DNA from: Phycisphaeraceae bacterium
GTDB lineage: Bacteria; Planctomycetota; Phycisphaerae; Phycisphaerales; UBA1924
DNA length: 64,000 bases
Reading direction: 5' to 3'
Assembly: GCA_019636655.1 (NCBI GenBank)
Contig: JAHBXB010000005.1
Span: forward strand, 182,422 to 246,421
Shown here: one piece after another, positions 36,400 through 44,769 of the stretch
How positions within the stretch are numbered: position 1 is the first letter of the stretch
Layout: the number at the start of each line of letters is the position of its first letter
Position numbers and translations under genes: made by a program
Notes under the pieces: generated by a model
Database searches by the model: none
What the model was told of the DNA's origin: nothing
What the model saw: only the letters and a program-made list of their open reading frames with translations

Positions 36400-37403
36400 T
36401 GATCGTCCTCAGTAGTGAACGTCACGGGTGAGCGGGGAAGTCTAGACAATTCGAACGCCTGCATGAACTCCGCCGGGGAGACGCGAATCCGCTCGTTGCG
36501 AGGGGTGATGCCGGACCAGGCCGCCAGCAGGCCAACAACAGCGTCTCTCGGCACGTTCCGGGCACGGTAGTGATCGATTCGCGTGTCGCCGTGTCGCTTC
36601 GCCAGCCGGCGGCCATCGGGGCCCAGAACCAGCGGCAGGTGGGTGTACCGCGGCTCGGGCCGCAGCGAGAGCGCCCGGTAGAGCAGCAGTTGACGCGATG
36701 CGGAGTCCAGCAGATCGTCGGCCCGAATGACATCCGTGATGCCCTGCCGATGATCATCAACGACGACGGCCAACTGGTACGAGGGCTGGTCCCGCTTGGT
36801 CCAAAGGACGAAGTCGCCGATGCTGCTCGCTGGATCGTGCGACTGTGGACCTGCGAACGCGTCATCGAAGCGCACTCCCCCGTCCAGCACGACGAACCGC
36901 CAGTTGGCCCCCAGCCCGGCCTCGGGATCGGCGTTCGCTGCGGCCGCGGTGTTCACCGCGTCAAAGTCGAGCGGGCGCACATCAGGTCTGAGGCGGCTCG
37001 GGTACGGCGTGTCGTGGGTATCGCCACGGTTCGGCGCCGAGCCCGCCCGCTCGATCTCGGCCCGGGTGAGCGAGCAGGGGTACGCGAGCGACCCCGAAGC
37101 GAGCCGGCGCATCGCGTCCCGGTACGGCTCAAGATCATGCGACTGGACCATCACGGGCGTCGCCGCGTCAATCGGATCCCAATCGATCCCGAGCCACAAC
37201 AGCGTCTCGATGATGCGCCCGGCCGCCTCAGGCTTGATCCGCGGCGTGTCGAGATCCTCGATCCGGAGCACCAGCCGCCATCCCAGCCGCCTTGCCATCG
37301 CCCACGTGATCAGGAATGTGCGGGCGTTACCCAGGTGCAGCGCACCGGTGGGCGACGGGGCAAGTCGTGTGGCTCTGTGTGTCACGCCGGGAAGACGATA
37401 CAC
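36375..37403 (-). CDS. gluQ: glutamyl-Q tRNA(Asp) synthetase-like protein
   Basis: A 342-residue class I synthetase catalytic domain without the anticodon-binding half of GluRS. Motifs: A-P-S-P-T-G with H-L-G-N (HIGH) near the start, R-I-E-D-L-D-T-P, and R-L-A-K-R-H-G in place of KMSKS. Glu-Q-RS attaches glutamate to queuosine in tRNA-Asp. The cysteine-rich zinc site of E. coli GluQ (C-x-C ... Y-x3-C) is reduced to a single Cys (Y-P-C-S-L), and the KRHG form is closer to GluRS. GTG at 37403 is used here; a GTG at 37385 directly before T-H-R-A-T-R-L is possible. Confidence 0.82.
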   Translation of the reverse strand: MYRLPGVTHRATRLAPSPTGALHLGNARTFLITWAMARRLGWRLVLRIEDLDTPRIKPEAAGRIIETLLWLGIDWDPIDAATPVMVQSHDLEPYRDAMRRLASGSLAYPCSLTRAEIERAGSAPNRGDTHDTPYPSRLRPDVRPLDFDAVNTAAAANADPEAGLGANWRFVVLDGGVRFDDAFAGPQSHDPASSIGDFVLWTKRDQPSYQLAVVVDDHRQGITDVIRADDLLDSASRQLLLYRALSLRPEPRYTHLPLVLGPDGRRLAKRHGDTRIDHYRARNVPRDAVVGLLAAWSGITPRNERIRVSPAEFMQAFELSRLPRSPVTFTTEDDQWLVSQAR

Positions 37404-37456
37404 TCCTGCACGAGGAAACGGCCAGCCGGCGGGGCGGCTTTGGCGGAGGGCATGGA

Positions 37457-37786
37457 TTGGAGAAGCTTAACGAGGCCCAGATCGAGGCAAAGGTGAACAG
37501 CCTTCCCGAATGGTCGACCACGGGCGAGACGATCCAGCGAACCTACGGGTTCGCGGGCTTTGTTGAGGCCATGCGGTTTGTCAATCAGGTGGCCGAGGCT
37601 GCCGAGGCGGCCAATCACCACCCTGATCTTCTGATCCGCTACAACAAAGTGACCATCACACTCAGCACCCATGACGTGGGCGGGCTCACGGACAAGGACT
37701 TCGCTCTGGCCGCGAAATGCGACGGCATGTTCACTCCAGCCGCGCCACCACCGGCTACGAGCCCCGCCAAGAAGAAGAAGGCCTAG
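37457..37786 (+). CDS. pterin-4a-carbinolamine dehydratase
   Basis: A 109-residue enzyme that dehydrates 4a-hydroxytetrahydropterin, recycling the cofactor of aromatic amino-acid hydroxylases. The signature is complete: E-x3-H-H-P-x5-Y-x9-H-x8-D, near residues 50-80. The TTG at 37457 is chosen because GGAGGG lies seven bases upstream and the protein then starts where the family starts; the longer frame to 37316 would overlap gluQ. A lysine-rich tail (P-A-K-K-K-K-A) closes it. Together with hmgA it hints at phenylalanine/tyrosine metabolism in this organism, but no hydroxylase is in the window. Confidence 0.87.
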   Translation: MEKLNEAQIEAKVNSLPEWSTTGETIQRTYGFAGFVEAMRFVNQVAEAAEAANHHPDLLIRYNKVTITLSTHDVGGLTDKDFALAAKCDGMFTPAAPPPATSPAKKKKA

Positions 37787-37824
37787 GCAGCTCGGACGCC
37801 GCGGTCCTGTCCGGGCATATCAGC

Positions 37825-38568
37825 TCAGCCGAGTTCGACCGACCAGTATGCTTCGTCAAGGAACGCCTTCCACGACGCGTACCGCTCCTGTCCCAGTCGG
37901 AGTGTGATCAGTGGATTGCGGCGAGGCCGGATCGGCCTACGGATCAGCTTCATCGCGGCCTGGTCCGGGGTGCGGCCGCCCTTGCGAGCGTTGCACTTCA
38001 CACAGGCACAGACAAGGTTGTCCCATGTGTCCCCGCCTCCCTGGGTCCTCGGAAGCACGTGATCGATTGACAGCTCCGCCGACGAGAACGAGTGCCCGCA
38101 ATACTGGCACTGGTTGCGGTCTCGCGCGAACAGATTCCGTCGGTTGAGCTTGACGGATTGATCCGGGAGCCGATCGAAGCCCAGCAGGCGGATCACCCGC
38201 GGCACGGCGATGTGGAACCGAACCGTCTGGACCCAGTCGAACTTGATCGCCTGTTCATCCTGCATCGATCGCAGGAACTGCGACAGCTCCGACCACGACT
38301 CGAAGTCGTAGTTCTGGTAGCGGCCGTCATCGATGTGAATGACTTCGGCGAGGTTGCACGCCAGCATCGAGAAGGCACGCCGTGCTGAAATGACCCGAAC
38401 CGCAACGAACAGCTTGTTGAGGACGAGCACTTTGCAATCGAGCCCCGAAGCGAGAACGCTGTTGGCGGCGATCGCGCCGCCGCGGTAGCCCGGCTCATCG
38501 ATCGATGCGTCGGCACCATCAGTCGATCGATGCCGACCCTGACTTGCTCCGCGGTGCGAGGCGGACAT
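37825..38568 (-). CDS. HNH endonuclease domain protein
   Basis: A 247-residue protein. Residues about 40-130 are a conserved region (L-N-K-L-F-V-A-V-R-V-I-S-A-R-R-A-F), and residues about 150-205 an HNH motif: C-Q-Y-C-G, S-I-D-H-V-L-P-R, W-D-N-L-V, C-V-K-C-N-A-R-K. Two C-x2-C pairs bind zinc; His and Asn bind the catalytic metal. Single-copy versions of this layout are common in several phyla and their DNA target is unknown. GGAGGG lies before the ATG at 38568. The 196 bases between this gene and ubiA hold nothing recognisable. Confidence 0.85.
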   Translation of the reverse strand: MSASHRGASQGRHRSTDGADASIDEPGYRGGAIAANSVLASGLDCKVLVLNKLFVAVRVISARRAFSMLACNLAEVIHIDDGRYQNYDFESWSELSQFLRSMQDEQAIKFDWVQTVRFHIAVPRVIRLLGFDRLPDQSVKLNRRNLFARDRNQCQYCGHSFSSAELSIDHVLPRTQGGGDTWDNLVCACVKCNARKGGRTPDQAAMKLIRRPIRPRRNPLITLRLGQERYASWKAFLDEAYWSVELG

Positions 38569-38764
38569 TGGGCCCTCCAGAACCAGGGAAATCCCTCAAA
38601 AGACTAGTCGATGGAGGTCTTCCCGGCAACTCAATCAAGGGAGACGGGACCGCTTCGGGTTGCTGGTCGGCGCAGAAACGAGCGATTCTCCCGGCCAGCC
38701 AGTGTATTGCAGCGACCGAGAATCTGCCAAAGGGTGGCATCGTCCGCCCGGTGTCGTGGGGGGG

Positions 38765-39748
38765 TTACCGTCGGTATCCCATCGGGTGCTCCAGCATCGA
38801 ATACAACTCCCGCAGCACGGTCATCCCAAGGAATCCCGCTGCGGCCAGCGAGCCGAGAATGAGCGCATCGGTCACGTGCCCGGTACCGAGGAGCCACGCC
38901 ACGCCGTAGAGCGAGAGCCACAGCGTGCCATACCGCGTGATCTTCTCCGCCGCCCGCGGGTTCGACCCGTACGTTCGGACCTTCCGGTACGCCATGACTG
39001 CGAACAGCAGGGACAGCACCGCTGGACCCAGTGCCGCTCGCACCGGAACCCACTCGGGCCACACCCCCCCCGAGTTCCGGCAACGCAGCCACCCCGCGTA
39101 CAGCATCACCGCCGACCAGAACAGCCAGCCAGCCGCTGCGGCCGCTACCGCCCTGCGGCTGATCGCCGGAACCTTCCGGGCGACCATGTGCACCAGTCCG
39201 GCCACGATCAGCGAATGGGTCATCACCAGCCAGACCGGCCACACGAACCGCAGGTTCAGGTTCGGGACAACCATCTGCCCCGAGTAGATCAGTCCGAGCA
39301 CAACAAGCCCGACCGCCGGCACGAACCGCCCGGCGCCGTTGAAGAACAGGATTGCTCCCGACAGGAGCAGTGTGAGCAGAATGGCCTGCGTGCCCAGCAG
39401 CGTCGCACCGAGCACCGCAGACATCAGTGTGCACACAACCAATGAGACCGCCACGTGGGCACTCAGCCTGCCGCTTGGCAGCGGGCGCTCGGGGTGGATT
39501 GCCCGATCACGCTTGACATCCAGCAAGTCGTTCAGCGTCGCAGCGTACGCGAACAGGCCGAGGGCGTTGACCGCGCCCCCGAGCAGGAGGAGCCACAGCG
39601 GCGTCTCGGCCATGGCCCGCGTCCCCGGCTCTTGTGGTGTCCGCCACGACCACAGGATGACGAACCACACGTTTCCCACGGCTGCAAATGCGGTGGTCAC
39701 CCTCGTCAGGTGGAGAATCGGTGCAAGCCGCAGGAGGGTCCGTCGCAT
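38765..39748 (-). CDS. UbiA family prenyltransferase
   Basis: A 327-residue membrane enzyme with about eight or nine helices. The first aspartate motif N-D-L-L-D-V-K-R-D (near 78-86) with R-P-L-P-S-G is clear; the second motif is less typical. UbiA enzymes join an isoprenoid chain to an aromatic or sugar acceptor (quinones, hemes, lipids). Substrate cannot be told from the sequence; close homologues of this type in planctomycetes are unassigned. Start at 39748 is supported by an upstream TACGCT; the longer frame to 39871 overlaps ribH and is rejected. Confidence 0.83.
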   Translation of the reverse strand: MRRTLLRLAPILHLTRVTTAFAAVGNVWFVILWSWRTPQEPGTRAMAETPLWLLLLGGAVNALGLFAYAATLNDLLDVKRDRAIHPERPLPSGRLSAHVAVSLVVCTLMSAVLGATLLGTQAILLTLLLSGAILFFNGAGRFVPAVGLVVLGLIYSGQMVVPNLNLRFVWPVWLVMTHSLIVAGLVHMVARKVPAISRRAVAAAAAGWLFWSAVMLYAGWLRCRNSGGVWPEWVPVRAALGPAVLSLLFAVMAYRKVRTYGSNPRAAEKITRYGTLWLSLYGVAWLLGTGHVTDALILGSLAAAGFLGMTVLRELYSMLEHPMGYRR

Positions 39749-39755
39749 GGCCGAC

Positions 39756-39761
39756 AGCGTA
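39756..39761 (-). promoter_or_regulatory. -10 hexamer TACGCT for the ubiA-like gene
   Basis: Seven bases before the ATG at 39748. It faces the ribH promoter at 39814 in a back-to-back arrangement. Confidence 0.4.
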
Positions 39762-39813
39762 CAAGCCCTACCGGACCCGTGCGGTGCCGCCTGAAGGCCA
39801 CGCTCGATCCGTC

Positions 39814-39819
39814 TACCAT
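39814..39819 (+). promoter_or_regulatory. -10 hexamer TACCAT for ribH-nusB-ftsY
   Basis: Nine bases before the ATG at 39829. No FMN riboswitch-like leader can fit before ribH. Confidence 0.4.
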
Positions 39820-39828
39820 CGACGGCGC

Positions 39829-40344
39829 ATGCGACCCAACGGCAATAAACCAAGCCCATCTTCCGCGGCACGGCTGCCCCGGATCGCTGTGATCGTCTCT
39901 CGCTATCACAGCGACATTACCGGTCCCCTGTGCGAGGGCGCTCGGCGGTGCTATGCAAACGCCGGCGGCCGCCCCGGGCGACTGACCGTTGTCGAGGCTC
40001 CAGGAGCATTCGAACTGGTTTCGCTCTCGGCTGTCGCCGCGTCATCGGGCCAATTCGGCGGTGTTCTTGCGATCGGCTGCATCATCAAGGGCGAGACAAG
40101 CCATGATCGCTACATCGCCCAGGCAGTGTGCCAGGGCCTTGCACAAATCTCGGTCTCCACGCTCGTGCCGGTGGCGCTCGGTGTCCTCACGGTCGATACG
40201 CTCCGTCAGGCCCGCGACCGCGCCGGCGGCACCAAAGGAAACAAGGGGGAAGAAGCCATGGAAGCCCTGATCGCATCAATTCAAGCCGCAGCGTTGCTGC
40301 GGAAGCCGGCACGCCGGTCAATCACGGGCGGAGGGCGTCGCTGA
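39829..40344 (+). CDS. ribH: 6,7-dimethyl-8-ribityllumazine synthase
   Basis: A 171-residue enzyme making the lumazine precursor of riboflavin. Motifs: I-A-V-I-V-S-R-Y-H with the substrate-binding aromatic, V-E-A-P-G-A-F-E-L, G-C-I-I-K-G-E-T-S-H-D (catalytic His), and P-V-A-L-G-V-L-T. A 16-residue unconserved N-terminus precedes the fold. The stop overlaps the nusB start by one base (TGATG). The ribH-nusB pairing is common in bacteria and supports the call. Confidence 0.95.
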   Translation: MRPNGNKPSPSSAARLPRIAVIVSRYHSDITGPLCEGARRCYANAGGRPGRLTVVEAPGAFELVSLSAVAASSGQFGGVLAIGCIIKGETSHDRYIAQAVCQGLAQISVSTLVPVALGVLTVDTLRQARDRAGGTKGNKGEEAMEALIASIQAAALLRKPARRSITGGGRR

Positions 40345-40835
40345 TGGCTACGTCCCGGGAAGTCCGGCGCCTCGCATTCCAGGCGCTCTTCCAACTCGAT
40401 GCCAGGTGCCCCGGGCGCGGCGCCGCCGCGTCGGATGCCGAGCGTCACGCGGTCCGCGAATCTCTCGACGACTCAGAGGGATTCACTCCGGCCGAGCGTG
40501 ACACGGCGATGTCCGTTGCCGTTCGTGCCTTTGCGGACCGCGAGGCCGCCGATGCGGCGACCCTCGAACTCGCCCCCACGTGGCCCGCCCACCGACAGGC
40601 AGCCGTTGATCGTGCACTGCTGCGGCTGGCCCACTATGAGATGACCCGCACCGAATCGCCGCCGAAAGTCGTCGTTAACGACACTGTCGAGATTGCCAAG
40701 GCCTTCAGCACCGACAAGTCTCCCGCGTTCATCAACGCGCTGCTCGACCGCATTCTGAAGCGGGTGCTCGGGTTGCCGGCCGCTCCGGTCGACGTGCCGG
40801 CGCCCCCGCCTCACGAGGGCGCGACGCCGGGCTGA
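40344..40835 (+). CDS. nusB: transcription antitermination factor NusB
   Basis: A 163-residue all-helical RNA-binding protein of rRNA antitermination complexes. The N-terminal R-E-V-R-R-L-A-F-Q-A-L-F-Q-L-D and the C-terminal V-V-V-N-D-T-V-E-I-A-K-A-F-S-T-D and F-I-N-A-L-L-D motifs are characteristic. A short proline-rich tail follows. Translation is coupled to ribH; ftsY follows after seven bases. Confidence 0.95.
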   Translation: MATSREVRRLAFQALFQLDARCPGRGAAASDAERHAVRESLDDSEGFTPAERDTAMSVAVRAFADREAADAATLELAPTWPAHRQAAVDRALLRLAHYEMTRTESPPKVVVNDTVEIAKAFSTDKSPAFINALLDRILKRVLGLPAAPVDVPAPPPHEGATPG

Positions 40836-40842
40836 GCATTCC

Positions 40843-41811
40843 ATGTCGTTCTTCAAGTCCATCTCGAGCAAACTCAAGCAGGGCCTCGCCAAGACGAGGG
40901 ACATCCTGCTCATGGATGTCAGGGACGTCATCCCTGTCGGCCGCAAGCTCGATGCGGCGCTGATCGATGAACTCCAGGCCCGCCTCCTGCGGGCCGACAT
41001 CGGCGTCAAGACCACCGACCGCCTCATCGCCGACATCCGCGCCGACTACAAGGCCGGCAAGATGACCCGTGGCGAGGACGTGGTCGAGTACCTCAAGCGC
41101 GAACTCAAGGCCATGTGGCCCGAGGGGATGACCGCGTTCCAGGGTGTCTCCCCCGGCGGCGGCCCGCTTGTCGTGCTCGTCACCGGCATCAACGGCGCCG
41201 GCAAGACGACTTCCATCGCGAAGTTGTGCCATCTCTTCCGATCCCAAGGACGGACCGTTCTCCTTGCCGCCTGCGACACCTTCCGTGCCGGTGCCGTCCG
41301 CCAACTCGAGATCTGGGCCGAACGACTCTCCGTCGAGGTCGTCAAGGGCCAGCAGGGGGGCGACCCCGCGGCCGTCGCCTTCGACGCCTGTAAGGCGGCC
41401 CTGGCCCGCGGAGTCGATGTGCTCATCCTCGACACCGCCGGCCGCCTCCACACCCAGGATCCGTTGATGCGGCAACTCGCGAAGATCCGTCAGGTCGTCT
41501 CGAAGCAGATCCCCGGTGCGCCGCACGAGACGCTCCTCGTCCTCGACGCCACGACCGGCCAGAACGCGCTCCGCCAGGTAGACGAGTTCTCCAAGACCCT
41601 CCGCGACGGCGAGGCCGCCCTCCCCGGCGCTACCCCGGGCATCACCGGCATCTTCCTTGCCAAACTTGACGGCACCGCCAAGGGCGGCATCGTGATCGCG
41701 ATCCGGGCTGAGTCCGCCGTCCCCGTGAAGTTCGTCGGCCTCGGCGAACGCCCCGAGGATGTGGAGCCCTTCGACCCCGCCGCGTTCATAGAGGCTATGT
41801 TCGCGGCCTAG
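40843..41811 (+). CDS. ftsY: signal recognition particle receptor FtsY
   Basis: A 322-residue SRP GTPase targeting membrane proteins to the translocon. NG domain motifs: P-loop G-I-N-G-A-G-K-T-T, D-T-F-R-A-G-A, D-T-A-G-R, and the closing L-D-G-T-A-K-G-G and G-L-G-E-R segments. The acidic A domain of E. coli FtsY is missing; membrane binding would rely on the basic N-terminal helix. Third gene of the ribH-nusB-ftsY transcript. Confidence 0.96.
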   Translation: MSFFKSISSKLKQGLAKTRDILLMDVRDVIPVGRKLDAALIDELQARLLRADIGVKTTDRLIADIRADYKAGKMTRGEDVVEYLKRELKAMWPEGMTAFQGVSPGGGPLVVLVTGINGAGKTTSIAKLCHLFRSQGRTVLLAACDTFRAGAVRQLEIWAERLSVEVVKGQQGGDPAAVAFDACKAALARGVDVLILDTAGRLHTQDPLMRQLAKIRQVVSKQIPGAPHETLLVLDATTGQNALRQVDEFSKTLRDGEAALPGATPGITGIFLAKLDGTAKGGIVIAIRAESAVPVKFVGLGERPEDVEPFDPAAFIEAMFAA

Positions 41812-41908
41812 ACGGCCCGCGCTCCCGCATACCGGGGGTCGAACGTCCCATCTCGCAGCCGCCTCGTGGCACACCGACAACTCGACCGGGCATCTGCCGA
41901 TACGACCC

Positions 41909-41914
41909 TACAGT
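41909..41914 (+). promoter_or_regulatory. possible -10 hexamer TACAGT for astA
   Basis: Twenty-three bases before the TTG at 41938, leaving a short leader that contains GGAGGG. Suggests the ast cluster is transcribed independently of ftsY. Confidence 0.35.
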
Positions 41915-41937
41915 GCCGTGAGCCCGGAGGGTCCCCC

Positions 41938-43149
41938 TTGTTTGTTTTGCGTCGAGCCAAGATCGAGGACATTCCGACCCTGCTGAAGCTGGCCAAAATG
42001 GTCCACTTCATCAATCTGCCCGCCGACAAGGACATCATCGCCGACAAGGTGACTACCTCGCGCCGCAGCTTCCTCACCGCCACCCAGAGGCGACGTGCCG
42101 AGGCCGACGGCCGCTCGCTTTCCGACCTGCCCGTCACCCCCCCCGAGACGCGCCCCGACCGCCAGGGCGGCGAATCCGCCAACGGCCTCGCAGCCATCAC
42201 CACCCGGTCCGACCTCTTCATGTTCGTCCTGGAGGACACCGAGAGCGGCGGCATCCTTGGCACCAGCCAGATCATCTCCCGCATGGGCGGCCCCGGCGCT
42301 CCGAACGTCTTCTTCCAGCTCGAACGCCGAGAGTTCTTCTCCCGCACGCTTCAGCAGGGCGGCACCCACGTCGTCGCCAAGCTCGTCCTTGACGAGACCG
42401 GACCGACCGAGATCGGCGGCCTGATCCTCCAGCCCTCCTACCGCGGCCACAAGATGAAACTCGGCCGCTTCCTCTCACTCGCCCGGTTTCATTTCATCGG
42501 CCTCCACCGCGGGATGTTCTCCGACCGCGTCCTCGCCGAGATGATGGCCCCGATCACCCCCGATGGCCGCAGCACGCTCTGGGAGTACCTCGGCCGCCGG
42601 TTCATCAACCTCACGTACGACGAGGCTGACCGCTTCTGCCAGTACAGCAAGGAGTTCATGACCTCCCTGCTGCCGCGTGAGGAGATCTACCTCACCCTCC
42701 TCCCACCCGAAGCGCGCAGCGTCGTCGGCGAGGTCGGTCCTGAGACCCTCCCCGCTCGTCGCATGCTTGAACGCCTCGGGTTCACGTGCAAAGACAGGAT
42801 CGACCCGTTCGACGGCGGACCCAACCTCGACGTCGCGACCGACGACATCCCGCTGGTCAGGGATACCCGCCGAGCGAAGGTCGGACCGCCGATCGCCGTG
42901 AGCGAATCAACCCGTTTCGGAATGGTCAGTCGCCTCGACGAGGATGGTGAGTTTCGAGCGATGGAGATCCCGTTCGAGGACGGTCGCGGCGGCGCCATTC
43001 GAATCGCCAAGTCCGCGATGAAGCTCCTACAGATCGCCGAGGGCTCCGAGGTCGGTGTTACCCCTACTCCGCACCCGCTGCGACCCGTCGAGGGAAGTGG
43101 CCGCCGCCCCATCAAGGAAGGACGACGCGCCCGCCGGAGTCGGTCATGA
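41938..43149 (+). CDS. astA: arginine N-succinyltransferase (AstA-like)
   Basis: A 403-residue protein of the AstA family, which transfers succinyl from succinyl-CoA to arginine (or ornithine in some relatives), first step of the AST route. Motifs: F-V-L-R-R-A-K-I-E-D at the start, G-T-S-Q-I, L-I-L-Q-P-S-Y-R-G-H-K-M-K-L-G-R-F-L (acyl-CoA loop), L-P-P-E-A-R-S-V-V-G, and P-F-D-G-G-P-N-L. It is about 60 residues longer than the usual 340, with an insertion near 45-80 and a basic tail. TTG start at 41938 follows GGAGGG by seven bases. The stop overlaps astD (ATGA). Confidence 0.85.
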   Translation: MFVLRRAKIEDIPTLLKLAKMVHFINLPADKDIIADKVTTSRRSFLTATQRRRAEADGRSLSDLPVTPPETRPDRQGGESANGLAAITTRSDLFMFVLEDTESGGILGTSQIISRMGGPGAPNVFFQLERREFFSRTLQQGGTHVVAKLVLDETGPTEIGGLILQPSYRGHKMKLGRFLSLARFHFIGLHRGMFSDRVLAEMMAPITPDGRSTLWEYLGRRFINLTYDEADRFCQYSKEFMTSLLPREEIYLTLLPPEARSVVGEVGPETLPARRMLERLGFTCKDRIDPFDGGPNLDVATDDIPLVRDTRRAKVGPPIAVSESTRFGMVSRLDEDGEFRAMEIPFEDGRGGAIRIAKSAMKLLQIAEGSEVGVTPTPHPLRPVEGSGRRPIKEGRRARRSRS

Positions 43150-44729
43150 CCCAGCCGCACCACCCGTCGCTCCAACGCCCCGCGGCAGACCTGATCGGCG
43201 GCGAGTGGATCCTCCTCGATCCCCCGCCTGCCAACCCCGACGGCGCCGGCTCGGTCACTTCCTGGAACCCAGCCCATCCCGGCGAGCCGATCTGGTCAGC
43301 GAGCACTCGCGGTGAACACCCCGACCGCGCGATCGCCGCGGCCCGGGCCGCCCTCCCAACATGGATCCACGCCGGTCGCGACCGCCGGTTCGCCGTCCTC
43401 CGGCGCTACCAGGAGATATGCCGAGCCCGGGAACGCCAGATCGCGGAACTCATCCGCGACGAGGTCGGCAAGGTCATGTGGGAGGCACGGGCCGAGGCGG
43501 TAGCGCTCGCCGGCAAGGTCGATATCACGCTCGATCAGTCGCCGACATCCGGCCTGGCCCGGACCACCGACTGGGAGATCCCACTGGCCCCGAGCCGGAC
43601 CGGCCGAACGCTCTTCCGGCCGCACGGCGTCATGGCGGTCATCGGCCCCTTCAACTTCCCGGCGCACCTTCCCAACGGCCACATCGTCCCCGCGCTGGCG
43701 ATGGGAAACACCATCATCCTCAAGCCCAGCGACAAGGCCCCGGCTGTCGGACAACTCATTGGGGAGCTGTTCCAAGAGGCGTTGCACCAGGAGGGCTTCC
43801 CCGACGGGGTCGTCAACGTGGTGCAGGGTGGGGCCGACATCGCCGCGGCCATCGTCCAGCACGACGGCATCGATGGAATCCTCTTCACCGGATCCTGGCC
43901 CGTTGGCCGGCGCATTCTCCAGGCCAGCCTCGACCGGCCCGGTCGCATCGCGGCCTTGGAGATGGGCGGTAACAACGCCGCCGTGGTCCTGCCGGACGCC
44001 GACCTGCGGCAGGCCGCCATCGAGATTGTCCGATCGGCGTTCAACACCGCCGGACAGCGATGCACCTGCACCCGCCGCGCCGTGCTCCACCGCGACATCG
44101 CTCCGGCGATGATCGCCGCGATCTGCAAGGCCGCGACCCAGTTAATCATCGGCGACCCCCGCGCGGAGTACCCGATGTTCATGGGCCCGGTCATCTCCAG
44201 TCACGCCCGGGATGGCATCCTCGGTGCGGTCGCCGAGTTCTCGAAGTCCGGCGGCGAGGTGCTCGTGGAGGGCTCCCAGGTGGAGGTCCAGGGCGCCAGG
44301 GGGTGGTTCGTCTCCCCATCGGTGGTCCGGGTGGACCGCTTTCTCCCATCAGACGGCTCCGACGCCGGTTGCGATGTCGAGGTCTTCGGTCCGGTCCTGC
44401 GGATCTGCATCGTTGACTCCCTCGATGCCGCCATCGCCCAGGCCAACGCGACCCGCTTCGGCCTCGCCGCATCAATCTTCACGACGAACCAGGCCTCCGC
44501 CGAGCGATTCCTCGCAGAGGCCCGCGCTGGCTGCATCAACGTGAACACCGGGACCGCCGGCGCCAGCAGCAAACTCCCCTTCGGCGGTCTTGGCCTGTCG
44601 GGCAACCACCGCCCCGCGGGCTCATTCTCGCTGGACTACTGCGCCTATCCCGTTGCCGCGATGGTTGAATCCGGCTCCGCCGCGACGATCCCCGAGGGCA
44701 TGCGATTTGATGACGCTTGGCTTGGCTGA
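43146..44729 (+). CDS. astD: succinylglutamate-semialdehyde dehydrogenase
   Basis: A 527-residue NAD-dependent aldehyde dehydrogenase. G-P-F-N-F-P-A-H-L-P-N-G-H-I is the AstD-type stretch near the cofactor site; L-K-P-S-D-K, F-T-G-S-W, catalytic Glu in E-M-G-G-N-N and catalytic Cys in G-Q-R-C-T-C-T follow. It oxidises N-succinylglutamate semialdehyde to N-succinylglutamate. Translational overlap with astA strengthens the assignment. Transaminase AstC, dihydrolase AstB and deacylase AstE are not in the window. Confidence 0.9.
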   Translation: MTQPHHPSLQRPAADLIGGEWILLDPPPANPDGAGSVTSWNPAHPGEPIWSASTRGEHPDRAIAAARAALPTWIHAGRDRRFAVLRRYQEICRARERQIAELIRDEVGKVMWEARAEAVALAGKVDITLDQSPTSGLARTTDWEIPLAPSRTGRTLFRPHGVMAVIGPFNFPAHLPNGHIVPALAMGNTIILKPSDKAPAVGQLIGELFQEALHQEGFPDGVVNVVQGGADIAAAIVQHDGIDGILFTGSWPVGRRILQASLDRPGRIAALEMGGNNAAVVLPDADLRQAAIEIVRSAFNTAGQRCTCTRRAVLHRDIAPAMIAAICKAATQLIIGDPRAEYPMFMGPVISSHARDGILGAVAEFSKSGGEVLVEGSQVEVQGARGWFVSPSVVRVDRFLPSDGSDAGCDVEVFGPVLRICIVDSLDAAIAQANATRFGLAASIFTTNQASAERFLAEARAGCINVNTGTAGASSKLPFGGLGLSGNHRPAGSFSLDYCAYPVAAMVESGSAATIPEGMRFDDAWLG

Positions 44730-44757
44730 CGCCGCGTCAGACCCGGCCTTGAACCGT

Positions 44758-44763
44758 TACACT
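44758..44763 (+). promoter_or_regulatory. -10 hexamer TACACT for the ureohydrolase gene
   Basis: Six bases before the ATG at 44770, in the 40-base gap after astD; a second promoter within the cluster. Confidence 0.45.
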
Positions 44764-44769
44764 CGCGTC

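Noticed and set aside
39749..39828. FMN riboswitch ahead of ribH
   Set aside because: The gap to ubiA is only 80 bases and holds two opposed promoter hexamers; there is no space or conserved core for the aptamer.
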